Shown here piece after piece: positions 35,004 through 43,817 of a stretch of 64,000 bases of DNA; positions within the stretch are counted from its first letter, which is position 1, and each line of letters begins with the position of its first letter. The DNA lies in the NCBI GenBank assembly GCA_964621615.1, contig CAZUMW010000002.1, positions 62,001-126,000 of the forward strand. Reading direction: 5' to 3'. The position numbers and the translations under genes were made by a program. The stretch comes from CAZUMW01 sp964621615. Lineage in GTDB: Bacteria > Desulfobacterota > WTBG01 > CAIYCZ01 > CAIRTM01. A model generated the notes under the pieces. That model saw only the letters and a list, made by a program, of their open reading frames with translations. It was not told the DNA's origin and did no database searches.

Positions 35004-36164
35004 CTATGAAAGCCTGCCGGTATACTCCTTAATGACGCTTTGTATGGTGGTTTGGGCCATGATGAGGCTCTTGCGTATTGTCAGGTTGTTCCAGGCCGGC
35101 TGATAGCCTGCCTCCCGCGCCGCTTTTTCCGGGTCCTGAACTTCCGGGTCCTTGACCTTTTCTCCCATATGGGTGTCATCGCCCATGAAGATTAAAATCG
35201 GGCGCGCACCGGCGCTGAGCGTTTTGTTGTGCCGGTTTACAACGGTGATAAGAAATTCAGTGTATTGCTGGGACTGCGGGTTCCACACCTCATAGCCGTC
35301 CACATCGTAATCGGCAAGCAGTATCGGCCAGAACTGCTCCGGGTGCGGAATCACGATACCCCCGCCGTGGAGGCGCGTTTCTTCGATAATTTCCTCGGCC
35401 CGATAGAAATGACTGAGTGGAAAATGTGATTTCATAATATTTTTAGCCGCTTTTATAAGTATCTGCGCATGGTTTATGAGCGCCCTGTCATGATCGCTTC
35501 TAAGCTCATCGAAAAAGTCTCGCAGCATTTTGTTTTTAATCACCTGGGGCGGGGTTTCGGATTCGTGCTTTTCAAACAATGTAAAAAATTTTCTGGTCGC
35601 CGCGCGCACAAAGCGTATAAGGCTTTCAGTGGCTCCTGTTTCGGCAGCCGCCTGCTGAAGCCTGCTTTCAAGCACCGGATCGATAATGGTCGCTATCAGT
35701 TCCTGCAGCTGTTTTGAGCGGTAGGTAAACGTGTGACCGAGCATTTCTTTGAGAACGTGGGCATTTTTAATACCCCTGTTTCTAAAGTGAAGCAGCAGCT
35801 GGACTTTCCGGTTAAAGCCGGAGGCGTAGCAGTCAACCTCGACGCCCGAAAATTCATTCCAGGACATAAGTATGTTATGCTGAGTGGGAATGATGAGCTC
35901 GGTCTCCCGGTTGGGAAACATGGCCTTTATCCGTTTTTCAATCAGCGAAAGCGGGATGTGCTCGGGATGAAAATGCGTTGCCAGCACAGCGCGCTGTTTG
36001 GGGAAAAGGCGGTGCGGGGTGGTGATGATTTCCTGCTGCCGCGGTGTAAGGTCGGTGTTGATAATATTTTTATAGGACTTCTCATCACGCTCTGACAGTT
36101 CAGCAGAGTATATTTCTGTATTTTCAGCGTTTTTTTTTCGGGTGGACTGAGCCCGGGATTCCAT
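35004..36164 (-). CDS. PHP-like metal-dependent hydrolase, GAK array
   Basis: About 386 residues. Metal-ligand-like motifs in the order of PHP phosphoesterases: 'LATHFHPEHIP' (H-x-H), 'GGGIVIPHPEQFWPIL' (His), 'VDGYEVWNPQSQQY' (Glu) and 'ILIFMGDDTHMGEK' (Asp-x-His near the end), with a long helical insert in the middle. The match is by motif order only, so activity on phosphoesters is inference. AGGGAG before ATG 36164 decides the start against ATG 36215. First gene of the GAK part of the array, behind its own candidate promoter. Confidence 0.65.
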   Translation of the reverse strand: MESRAQSTRKKNAENTEIYSAELSERDEKSYKNIINTDLTPRQQEIITTPHRLFPKQRAVLATHFHPEHIPLSLIEKRIKAMFPNRETELIIPTQHNILMSWNEFSGVEVDCYASGFNRKVQLLLHFRNRGIKNAHVLKEMLGHTFTYRSKQLQELIATIIDPVLESRLQQAAAETGATESLIRFVRAATRKFFTLFEKHESETPPQVIKNKMLRDFFDELRSDHDRALINHAQILIKAAKNIMKSHFPLSHFYRAEEIIEETRLHGGGIVIPHPEQFWPILLADYDVDGYEVWNPQSQQYTEFLITVVNRHNKTLSAGARPILIFMGDDTHMGEKVKDPEVQDPEKAAREAGYQPAWNNLTIRKSLIMAQTTIQSVIKEYTGRLS

Positions 36165-36210
36165 TTCGTTCTCCCTGCTGTCGGCGAGAAGGATTTTTAC
36201 GCCCAAAAAC

Positions 36211-36251
36211 AGCATAAAAACATAGCATAAAAATGTTAATATGCAGTTAAA
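36211..36251 (-). promoter_or_regulatory. Candidate promoter and direct repeats before the GAK genes
   Basis: On the minus strand TTTAAC (36251-36246) and TATGCT (36229-36224) are 16 bp apart. A tandem 13-bp direct repeat, AGCATAAAAACAT / AGCATAAAAATGT on the plus strand (36211-36223 and 36224-36236), overlaps the -10 element and could bind a regulator. The region between the VWA gene and the PHP-like gene is otherwise AT-rich. Confidence 0.4.
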
Positions 36252-36337
36252 TTTCAGTTAATTTGATACCGTCTGGAGAGAGGAACAAAAGCCGCCCTTG
36301 AGAAAACAGAACGCCGGGCGATGGCGAGCGCTAGTCT

Positions 36338-37795
36338 CTAAAAACGTTTCATTTGCCGGTTGCAGTAGTCATACAGCACGCAGCTGCCGAGATCTGCGGC
36401 ATCTGCCATGAACAGCTTTGCCCTGCCGCGGCGGGCCATTTTTTTCATGAAGCCGATGCTGTCGCGCTCGCGGGCAAGCAGAAAAATACTCAGCGATATC
36501 CGGCTTTGCACGAGCTGCTCCGCAGCATGAAGTGATCGCTGCAGCGTGCACTGGTGCGGCGGGAATTGAAAAAACACCGAGCCGCGCTCCCGGTGCGCGG
36601 TCGGCTCTCCGTCGGTTATAAGACATATGCGGCGGCGGTATCCGCTGAAGCGGAAAAGACGGCGGCGGGCGGCTGACAGCGCCTCCTCGATATTGGTATA
36701 GGGGTTTGATTCATCCCACATCAGAAACGGCAGCTCATCGAGAGGCACAGGCGTAACTGATGTTGAAAAGCCGAAGACATCGATGCGGTCCTGCGGAAAG
36801 CGGCTGCGTATAAGGCCTGAAAGCGCAAGGCTTACCTTTTTTGCCGCACGGTAGCGGTTTTCAAAGCGCATCGATTTGCTCAGATCGAGCAGTATTACTG
36901 TCGCGCAGCGCATGACCGGCTCGCGCTCATACACCTCGAAATCCCCTTCCCGGACCCTTACCGGCAGCTGCGCGCCGGTTCTTTTGAGCGTATTCATGAG
37001 CGATCGTGCAGGGTCGATGCTCTGTGTGTCGCCGAACCGGTACGCCCGGGTGCCTCTTGTCAGGTACGGCTCTGCAGCGGGCGGGCTTCTGTGTGCCGGG
37101 GGCGGTGTGTGGCGGGCGGGGTCAGCCATCTCGCGCAGCATGTTCCAGGCCGTGCGGTGGAGCCCCCGCGGGGCGAGCTTCAGGCCTGCACCGGTTTTTA
37201 TTGCAAAGCCCTGTTCAATGAGATTGTCCGGAAGCCGCTTTATGTGTTCCCAGTGCTGCCGGTCCTCAGAACTCAGGGCCGCTTCGATGTCGCTGCTGTC
37301 AATGCACTCCAGATCGTAGCCCCACCGCGCGCGGTGAAGCTGTTTTTCCACGGAATAGGTGAGAAGCACCTTTTCGGCCAGGCGCATCAGGGATTCGTGC
37401 GGGATAGCTGATTTGTCGGAAGGGCGAAGTATGCGCGCTATGGCGGCGGCGGCCTTTTTGGTGCCGGGCGAGCCTTTGCTCAGGGTTCCCCCGGAGCGAT
37501 CCATTACCGGAAGGGCTTCCAGAATGTGCTGGATGTGCCGTGCCCCATCCTTGTCAGGAGCGGCCTCGCTGATCAGCTCGCAGCGGCGGCTGTGTGTTTT
37601 TTCAAAAAGCTGTTTTATCCCCTCAAAGGTCACCGACCCGTCTGCAGAGGCACTCCCCTCGCGCTGCATATGCAAAACTGCGTCATCGAGGCTTTCGTGG
37701 GAAACGAGCTCACCTGCTAGCGCATCGAGGTCAGGCCCGCTTCGGATTTGCAGCCGGGTTGGGTCGGGCCGTGAAAAATATCGCCATGCTTTCAT
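36338..37795 (-). CDS. VWA-domain protein, partner of the MoxR-type ATPase
   Basis: 485 residues. The C-terminal VWA domain starts at 'CATVILLDLSKSMRFENRYRAAKK' with the D-x-S-x-S-type MIDAS site, then 'INVFGF'-like 'RIDVFGFSTSVTPV', 'NPYTNIEEALSAARRRLF' and 'RRICLITDGEPTAH'. The N-terminal ~250 residues are helical and proline-rich near the junction. Such VWA proteins work with MoxR ATPases to remodel or load metals into protein complexes. Its ATG overlaps the stop of the ATPase gene by 4 bp. Confidence 0.85.
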   Translation of the reverse strand: MKAWRYFSRPDPTRLQIRSGPDLDALAGELVSHESLDDAVLHMQREGSASADGSVTFEGIKQLFEKTHSRRCELISEAAPDKDGARHIQHILEALPVMDRSGGTLSKGSPGTKKAAAAIARILRPSDKSAIPHESLMRLAEKVLLTYSVEKQLHRARWGYDLECIDSSDIEAALSSEDRQHWEHIKRLPDNLIEQGFAIKTGAGLKLAPRGLHRTAWNMLREMADPARHTPPPAHRSPPAAEPYLTRGTRAYRFGDTQSIDPARSLMNTLKRTGAQLPVRVREGDFEVYEREPVMRCATVILLDLSKSMRFENRYRAAKKVSLALSGLIRSRFPQDRIDVFGFSTSVTPVPLDELPFLMWDESNPYTNIEEALSAARRRLFRFSGYRRRICLITDGEPTAHRERGSVFFQFPPHQCTLQRSLHAAEQLVQSRISLSIFLLARERDSIGFMKKMARRGRAKLFMADAADLGSCVLYDYCNRQMKRF

Positions 37796-39198
37796 GAGCC
37801 TGCGCCGTAACGGGAGCTGTGCGGCAGGGTTTGTTTTGTGATTTTGCCCTGCAGAGCCAGTGATTCAAGAATGAACTCGGAAGCGGACGCCGCTTCGGAC
37901 GGCGACGGTGTGTGAGCAAACAGAGTGCGTATCACCTCCTTCAGCTCAGGAAACCGGTCCAGCATGCCGGTGTATGCCGAAGCGGGCATCAGTTCTGATA
38001 CCTCCCATGCATAAGAGCCCGCCGTGAAGGATTTCAGAAATTGATCGCAGGCGCCGCGCTCTATTGTGTTCCGGAACACCCGCTGCACGGCTTCATCTAT
38101 CAGCGCGGCGGTTTTTGTCTCCTCCTCCTGGTCGTCGGCAAAGCTCCATTCTATTTTTCCCTTCATGCAGGAGCTCAGGTGCAGTATGTCGGTGATGCGG
38201 GGCACCAGTTCGCTTTCGCCAAGCCGAAGCGCCCTGCGAAACGCATTGCTGACAATGGTTTCCATGTTGTGGATGCTCATGCGCACGCTGATTCCTGCAT
38301 ATTGGTTGATGTCGGATTTATTTCTGGCCGAGCGGGATATTTCAGCAATGATAGCCTCGATAAACGGGGGCACGGCACACATGTATCCGTCATGGGAAAA
38401 GGGGGTCATTTCCTGTCTGACGATCCTGATTTCATCACCGGCCTCCAGCGGGTAGTGCGTTCGCACCTGCGCGCCGAAGCGGTCTTTCAGCGGGGTGATA
38501 ATCCGACCCCGGCTGGTATAGTCTTCGGGATTTGCCGTGGCGACAATGAATACGTCAAGGGGCAGCGAAACTTTATGGCCGCGAATCTGGACATCGCGTT
38601 CCTCAAGCAGGTTAAACATGCCGACCTGTATTTTTTCATGCAGGTCGGGAAGTTCATTTATTGAAAAAATACCCCGGTTCGTTCTGGGGATGAGGCCGTA
38701 GTGAATGGCGGCCTCATCGGAAAGATACCGCCCCTCTGCAATTTTTACGGGGTCGATGTCTCCGATCAGATCCGCTATGGTAACATCGGGTGTTGCCAGC
38801 TTTTCCCCGTAGCGGCGGGAACGGTGAATCCACTCAATGGGCGTTTGTCCTTCACGGCGGCTGATTGTGGAGCGGCACGGGCTGCATATCGGTGAAAGCG
38901 GATCATCATTTACTTCACAGCCCGCAACCGCAGGAATATATTCATCCAGCAGGCTGACCAGGCTGCGGATAATCCGGGTTTTTGCCTGTCCCCGCTCACC
39001 CAGCAGAATGATGTCGTGCCCGGCGAGAAGAGCGTTTTCAAGGTCCGGAATAACTGTGTCGCCATAGCCGATAATGCCTGAAAAAATTGGCTCGTTTTTT
39101 TTGATTTTTTCTATCAGATTTGACCGGATTTCCTGTTTTACCGAGCGGGGTGTCCAGCCGCTCTCTTTAAGGGCTGACAGTGTGTCGGGTTTGCTCAT
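37792..39198 (-). CDS. MoxR/magnesium-chelatase-like AAA ATPase
   Basis: 468 residues. Walker A is 'DIILLGERGQAKTRIIRSLVSLL' (G-x4-G-Q-A-K-T/R), then 'IFSINELPDLHEKIQVGMFNLLEERDVQIRGHKVSLPLDVFIVATANPEDYTSRGRIITPLKDRFGAQVRTHYP' as Walker B, sensor 1 and arginine finger. Cysteines in 'AGCEVNDDPLSPICSPC' add a small zinc-ribbon-like insert, as in ChlI-related proteins. It forms, with the VWA protein, a chaperone pair. It begins 30 bp after the CooC-like gene. Confidence 0.88.
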   Translation of the reverse strand: MSKPDTLSALKESGWTPRSVKQEIRSNLIEKIKKNEPIFSGIIGYGDTVIPDLENALLAGHDIILLGERGQAKTRIIRSLVSLLDEYIPAVAGCEVNDDPLSPICSPCRSTISRREGQTPIEWIHRSRRYGEKLATPDVTIADLIGDIDPVKIAEGRYLSDEAAIHYGLIPRTNRGIFSINELPDLHEKIQVGMFNLLEERDVQIRGHKVSLPLDVFIVATANPEDYTSRGRIITPLKDRFGAQVRTHYPLEAGDEIRIVRQEMTPFSHDGYMCAVPPFIEAIIAEISRSARNKSDINQYAGISVRMSIHNMETIVSNAFRRALRLGESELVPRITDILHLSSCMKGKIEWSFADDQEEETKTAALIDEAVQRVFRNTIERGACDQFLKSFTAGSYAWEVSELMPASAYTGMLDRFPELKEVIRTLFAHTPSPSEAASASEFILESLALQGKITKQTLPHSSRYGAGS

Positions 39199-39228
39199 AA
39201 GCGGTTTTTCCTGATATGCGATGTTTTG

Positions 39229-40017
39229 TTAACCGTGCGCATGGCGTGATACAAGCGACGTACATATGTGCTGTGCCTGTATCAGCAGCCCGGGAGTCAG
39301 CTCCCAGGGGGGGAGGTTCTGCATGTCGGCCGTCATCAGCTGCTCATCAAACGGTAAAAAGCCGAGGGCCGGGATGCCGCCGGACTGCTGTTCAATAAAT
39401 TCCCGGTCCGCCTCACTTCTGATTTTATTGCCGACAAGGCATACGCGGCTCAGCTTGATGTCTGCAGCAAGCTCCCTGATTTTAAGGGCGGTGTCTATGC
39501 TGCGGCGGCCCGGCTCGACCACCACAATCAGCGAGTCGACCGCCTGTGCCGTTGCCCGCCCCAGATGCTCTATGCCCGCTTCCATATCCAGGATGACAGC
39601 CTCTTTCCGGTACAGCAGCAGATGCTGGACCAGACTTTTGAGCATTGCGCTTTCGGGGCAGATGCACCCCCCCCCGCCCTTTTTGACGGTTCCCATGCGA
39701 AGAAGCCGGATACCGTCCTTTTCTCTCCAGAGCTTTTCGGGCAGATCGTCGACTTTTGGGTTGAGCTTGAAAAAGGATCCGCTTGCTCCCGGCTTTGCAC
39801 CGGTTCGCTCCTCGATAAGATCCTGCATTTCAACAAGAGGTGTTATGTCGCCGTGACCGGGCACGGCCAGGGCGGATCCAAGATTTGCGTCAGGGTCGGC
39901 ATCCACTGCAATGACGCTGTAGCCCTCCTGGCTGAATGCCTTGCATAAAAGAGCGGCAAGGGTGGTTTTCCCGACACCGCCTTTTCCGGTCACGGCTATT
40001 TTTATTGAATCGGTCAC
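39229..40017 (-). CDS. CooC-like nickel-insertion/MinD-family ATPase
   Basis: About 262 residues. The deviant Walker A 'VTGKGGVGKTTLAALL' and 'VIAVDADPDANLGSAL' are those of the ArsA/MinD/CooC group; 'GGGCICPESAMLKSLVQHLL' carries the C-x-C that in CooC binds metal at the dimer interface; 'VILDMEAGIEHLGRATAQAVDSLIVVVEPGRRSIDTALKI' is the CooC-type switch region. GTG 40017 has AGGAGG 8 bp upstream and gives a normal N-terminus. CooC proteins mature CO dehydrogenase; no cooS/acs gene is in this window, and the fixed neighbours are MoxR and VWA. Confidence 0.86.
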   Translation of the reverse strand: MTDSIKIAVTGKGGVGKTTLAALLCKAFSQEGYSVIAVDADPDANLGSALAVPGHGDITPLVEMQDLIEERTGAKPGASGSFFKLNPKVDDLPEKLWREKDGIRLLRMGTVKKGGGGCICPESAMLKSLVQHLLLYRKEAVILDMEAGIEHLGRATAQAVDSLIVVVEPGRRSIDTALKIRELAADIKLSRVCLVGNKIRSEADREFIEQQSGGIPALGFLPFDEQLMTADMQNLPPWELTPGLLIQAQHICTSLVSRHAHG

Positions 40018-40383
40018 GGTTCGTGCCTCCTTTGAGCATACAGATGCGGTATTAAAAATAAACATTGTGCCTCGGCGCTGCTGCGGCCTGTGCCGGCGGT
40101 TCGGCCGCTAACCTGATTGTAAGCAAACACGGGCTAAAATGCAATATGCATTCGGCTGAAGGGGCCCGGGGTGGGACAGAGATGATGAAATTCCAGCGGC
40201 ACAGCGGCTGGGCTGTTGCGGTGGAGCGCGCTTCTCATTGACACGTGCCCGCAGATACTTTATACTGCGCAGTACAAGCTGACCCAACGCGACGCTCGCC
40301 TGCATATACATGCGGGGTTATCCCGGTAAAACCTGTGCGAAAGTGCTTTTGTACAGCTTAAACCTGTCCGTAAGGCGATTTCC
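40018..40383. other. Divergent intergenic region upstream of the CooC-like gene
   Basis: About 370 bp. It contains a strong plus-strand promoter (40238-40266) and, near 40030, the ribosome site of the CooC-like gene. The middle is GC-rich without clear structure. Confidence 0.4.
40238..40266 (+). promoter_or_regulatory. Near-consensus promoter of the lipoprotein gene
   Basis: TTGACA (40238-40243), 17-bp spacer, TATACT (40261-40266). It gives a ~115-nt leader before the lipoprotein ATG. One of the best sigma-70-type matches in the window. Confidence 0.7.
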
Positions 40384-40848
40384 ATGTTCATTTTTAGGTT
40401 AAAAAAAGCTTTTGTGATCGGGTGTACTCTCGGACTGATTATCCCGGGATGCACGCGGTTTATGCCGACGATTATGGTCAAGGGGTCGGAAATACGGGCA
40501 GTCCGTCCGCTGGATAATGAAACGCTTATGACCGAAGACGAGGCCCTGAAATATATAATTCAGCAGCTCAACGCCACAAAACACGGGCTCTGCCTGCAGC
40601 ATACCGCGTCGCGCGTAAAAAAAATCTTTCCGTTTGACAGCCTTTCTGTAACGATGATTGAGAAGCAGGATAAAAAAGTGTACGGGCTGATCAGCGGCAG
40701 GGTAACCCCCGGCATAGTGGCGTCAAGCGCGTGCAGCACGTCGGCCTCCTATGCAAACATGTACTACTTTCCCCTCGAGAAAGCAGAAAAGATCTGGCAC
40801 GCCCTTGTTGCTCTTGGTGCCGAACCCTGCTCTGTTTTGCCGCAGTAA
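40384..40848 (+). CDS. Small lipoprotein, unknown function
   Basis: 154 residues with a lipoprotein signal ending L-I-I-P-G-C and a basic start 'MFIFRLKKAF'. The mature part has no motif I know; 'EDEALKYIIQQLNATKHGL' and 'YYFPLEKAEKIWHALVALGAE' suggest an alpha/beta fold, and three further Cys are present. AAGGCG precedes the ATG. Expressed from the strong promoter at 40238. Confidence 0.7.
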   Translation: MFIFRLKKAFVIGCTLGLIIPGCTRFMPTIMVKGSEIRAVRPLDNETLMTEDEALKYIIQQLNATKHGLCLQHTASRVKKIFPFDSLSVTMIEKQDKKVYGLISGRVTPGIVASSACSTSASYANMYYFPLEKAEKIWHALVALGAEPCSVLPQ

Positions 40849-40969
40849 ATCTTCGCCCATGAGACAGCCTCAGCCCATGGCTTGAGGTTGCCGTGCCTGC
40901 CGCAGGCAGCCAATTAAACATATGCGCTAAGTACAGCCTCTGTTAATCGAAGCTCAAGCAGACGCTCCC

Positions 40970-41941
40970 CTACTCTCGAAGAAGTACTTTGAGCATCAAA
41001 TCCCCCCGTGTTCCGTCAGGCAGGCGCCTCCCAAGGCCCTGGAGGCGCAGGATCGTGCCTGATGCGGTGCCGGGCGGTACGGTTACCCTGTAGAGCCGGC
41101 GCTGAAATCCTCGGGGTATGTTGACCACCTTTTTTGTTCCGGTAAAGGATTCAAACGGCGTAATAGTAATGGCGCCGTACATATCGGGATCATCAGCCCG
41201 GCTTACCGGCCTGATGACCTGAAGCCGGTCGGATTTCCGCTTTTCGGTGAACCGTCTGACCTTGCCGGTCAGCCCCATATCCGGGATGATGCCGATCCCT
41301 TTCAGGAGCACGATTCCGCACACAAAGCCGCCGATGTGCGCCCACCAGGCAATTCCTGTGGCGGACGAGGCGGTGCCGGCCGCATTGACAAACTGCAGCA
41401 GAAACCACACCCCAAGAAACAAAAATGCGGGAACCTCGATAAAATACGGAATAAAAAATATGGGAATAAAAGTAAGTATTTTTGCGTGGGGAAACAGCAT
41501 GAAATAGGCCCCCATAACCCCGGCAATTGCCCCGCTTGCCCCGATTATAGGTGCGTTAGCGCTCATGTTGAGCAGAAGATGGAATGCCCCCGAGGCAACC
41601 CCGCACAGCAGGTAAAATATCAGATAGCGAAGAGGGCCGAGGCGGTCTTCGATATTGTCACCGAAAATATACAGCATCCACATGTTAAGCAAAAGATGCA
41701 TGACGCCGCCGTGGAGAAACATAAATGATAGAAAAGAAAAAACCTGAAAAAAAAGGGGGATCTGTGAAGCGATGTCGCCGGCAAAGTAGCGTGCGGGCAC
41801 CAGTCCGTAGAGATAAAAAAAGCGGCTGATATCGGGCCCCTTTGACAGCTCTATCAGGAAAACCCCCACGTTGGCGGCTATAATGCCCGTGTTGACGACC
41901 GGATAGTTTTTGCGAGGGGTGGTGTCCCTGAGCGGTATCAT
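40970..41941 (-). CDS. Rhomboid intramembrane serine protease with C-terminal DnaJ-C-like domain
   Basis: 323 residues. Residues ~15-225 are a six-helix rhomboid: 'FLHGGVMHLLLNMWMLYIFG', catalytic S136 in 'GASGAIAGVMGAYF' and H202 in 'WWAHIGGFVCG'. Residues ~255-323 ('ITPFESFTGTKKVVNIPRG ... VTVPPGTASGTILRLQGLGRR ... GTRGDLMLKVLL') match the peptide-binding beta-sandwich of DnaJ C-terminal regions, including the V-P-P-G-x3-G-x3-R-L-x-G-x-G and G-D-L strands. The domain lies on the cytoplasmic side after a basic linker. A chaperone-type substrate-binding role for the protease is inference. Confidence 0.88.
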   Translation of the reverse strand: MIPLRDTTPRKNYPVVNTGIIAANVGVFLIELSKGPDISRFFYLYGLVPARYFAGDIASQIPLFFQVFSFLSFMFLHGGVMHLLLNMWMLYIFGDNIEDRLGPLRYLIFYLLCGVASGAFHLLLNMSANAPIIGASGAIAGVMGAYFMLFPHAKILTFIPIFFIPYFIEVPAFLFLGVWFLLQFVNAAGTASSATGIAWWAHIGGFVCGIVLLKGIGIIPDMGLTGKVRRFTEKRKSDRLQVIRPVSRADDPDMYGAITITPFESFTGTKKVVNIPRGFQRRLYRVTVPPGTASGTILRLQGLGRRLPDGTRGDLMLKVLLRE

Positions 41942-42099
41942 GGCTTGTGGTGTATGTTTGAGCTGCTGCCGAAGATTTCAGAGGGCGAGCCAGTTACGCT
42001 GCGTCGTCCGGCGGAATAATGGAGCTCTGCTTATGGTTATACTGTGCCGGAAGCCGGTTATGGGTGCCTGCAAACAGTGCGGTCTGAAGATACGTGGTG

Positions 42100-42360
42100 C
42101 TATTCACCCATGCTGTTGAGATCTTCGACACGCCGGCGCGCCTGTTCTTCTATCTTTCTGGCTTTTTCTACAGGCTTTTGAATATAATCGACTCCTTTTT
42201 GTGCGGCGCGCTTCCGCATTTTTTCAATGGCACCCTCTTCATTTTGTGCTGTTTCGTTTTGCGGGCCCTCTTTTTGAGACACGTCCCCTGAGGGACCGCA
42301 GCTATACAGAAGCACTGCAGAAGCAAGAATTAAAAAAAACACATACGCTGTTTTTTTCAT
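42100..42360 (-). CDS. Small lipoprotein with charged coiled-coil tail
   Basis: About 86 residues: signal 'MKKTAYVFFLILASAVLLYSC' with lipobox L-Y-S-C, then an acidic linker and a basic helical tail ('KMRKRAAQKGVDYIQKPVEKARKIEEQARRRVEDL'). GAGGGGC precedes ATG 42360. Not recognised; probably an envelope structural protein. Confidence 0.65.
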   Translation of the reverse strand: MKKTAYVFFLILASAVLLYSCGPSGDVSQKEGPQNETAQNEEGAIEKMRKRAAQKGVDYIQKPVEKARKIEEQARRRVEDLNSMGE

Positions 42361-42528
42361 GGCGCCCCTCATGAATCAGAAGTTAAAAAAAAACCGGTCC
42401 TTAAGGCCGATAAAGGGTATCCCTCACCGTGGAAAACATACCCATAATATAAGAAAACATACCGGATAATCAACCACTAAAAAGTCATCTGCCACAGTAC
42501 TGCCAGTGCCGGCTCTCAAAACAATCTA

Positions 42529-42558
42529 TTGAATAATTGCACTTTTTTCAGGTAAGAT
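42529..42558 (+). promoter_or_regulatory. Candidate promoter of the M29 aminopeptidase operon
   Basis: TTGAAT (42529-42534), 18-bp spacer, TAAGAT (42553-42558), ~58 bp before the ATG at 42616, which has a GGAGG site. Confidence 0.4.
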
Positions 42559-42615
42559 TGATGCATGTATTACTGTACGTCGTTATAACAGAACAACCGT
42601 TCGGAGGCGCTGCTC

Positions 42616-43815
42616 ATGTTTACCGAAAAACAGCTTCAAAAATATGCTGAAGTTCTCTTCTGGGGCCTGCAAAAAGCAAGAACCGACAGATTCAAAAAAG
42701 GCGATATCATACTGATACGCTACGATGCAGCTGCGCGCCGGCTCGCTGAAATACTTCAGGGCGTGTTAATTGAGCGGCGCATGCATGTTGTTATGCGCGC
42801 GCTTTCAAGCCCGGGCATGGAGCGCACCTTTTTTGAAAAAGCCAACAGGCCGCAGCTTGAATTTGAGCCGCCGGGAGAGCGGAAGCTGATGCAAAGCCTC
42901 AACGGAAGCATTTTTTTGAGCGCGCCCGAATCGCTCACCCATCTGCAGGGGATTGATTCCTCAAAAATAGCCCGGGCAGCTATTGCCCGCAAGCCGCTCA
43001 GGGACATCATTTTCAAACGCGAGGACCGCGGGCTGTTCGGCTGGACCCTGTGCTCACTGACCACCGATGCGCTGGCACAGCATGCCGGCCTTACACCGAA
43101 GCAGTACAGCGGACAAATCATCAAAGCCTGTTATCTGAGCAAACCCGACCCGGTGGGGGTCTGGGAGGATATTTACAAGCAGGCCCGGGAAATAAAAAAG
43201 TGGCTCACGCGCATGGATGCCCACACCTACCACGTGGAATCAGAAAGCGTGGATTTAACTGTCAGACGCGGGGACCGGCGGCGCTGGATCGGTATTTCAG
43301 GCCACAATATCCCGAGCTTTGAGCTGTTTATCTCGCCCGACTGGCGCGGGACGGAGGGCGTGTACTTTGCCGATTTTCCCTCATACCGCAACGGCAATTA
43401 CATTAAGGGCATACGGCTTGAGTTCAAGCGGGGCCGGGTGAAAAAGATCGATGCGGAAACAGGGCGCGATTTTGTCAAAAATCAGCTGTCAATGGATGAA
43501 GGGGCGGCACGGCTTGGCGAGTTTTCACTGACCGATACCCGCTTTTCCAAAATCGACCGGTTTATGGCCGATGTTCTGTTTGATGAAAATTTCGGCGGAC
43601 GCTACGGAAATTGCCACGTGGCATGCGGTGCATCGTATTCGGATACCTATGACGGCGATCCATTGCGCTTGACCAAAAAGCGCAAGGAGGCTCTCGGGTT
43701 CAACGATTCGGCACTTCACTGGGACATGGTCAATACCGACAACAAAACCGTTACCGCACACCTTCGCGGCGGCAAAAAGGCCGTTATTTATGAGAAAGGG
43801 CGGTTTAAGATTTAG
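42616..43815 (+). CDS. M29-family metallo-aminopeptidase
   Basis: 399 residues, full length for the thermophilic aminopeptidase (PepS/AmpS) family of cytosolic, cobalt- or zinc-dependent exo-aminopeptidases. Metal-site segments are 'GISGHNIPSFELFISPDWRGTEGVYFADF', 'LGEFSLTDTRFSKIDRFMADVLFDENFGGRYGNCHVACGASYSDTYDG' and 'ALHWDMVNTD', giving Glu, His and Asp ligands in the usual order. A GGAGG site precedes the ATG. The HAD hydrolase starts 2 bp after its stop. Confidence 0.93.
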   Translation: MFTEKQLQKYAEVLFWGLQKARTDRFKKGDIILIRYDAAARRLAEILQGVLIERRMHVVMRALSSPGMERTFFEKANRPQLEFEPPGERKLMQSLNGSIFLSAPESLTHLQGIDSSKIARAAIARKPLRDIIFKREDRGLFGWTLCSLTTDALAQHAGLTPKQYSGQIIKACYLSKPDPVGVWEDIYKQAREIKKWLTRMDAHTYHVESESVDLTVRRGDRRRWIGISGHNIPSFELFISPDWRGTEGVYFADFPSYRNGNYIKGIRLEFKRGRVKKIDAETGRDFVKNQLSMDEGAARLGEFSLTDTRFSKIDRFMADVLFDENFGGRYGNCHVACGASYSDTYDGDPLRLTKKRKEALGFNDSALHWDMVNTDNKTVTAHLRGGKKAVIYEKGRFKI

Positions 43816-43817
43816 CT

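Noticed and set aside
36338..39198. Magnesium chelatase ChlI/ChlD for chlorophyll synthesis
   Set aside because: The ATPase and VWA genes have the general fold, but no porphyrin genes are near and the VWA protein lacks the AAA half of ChlD.
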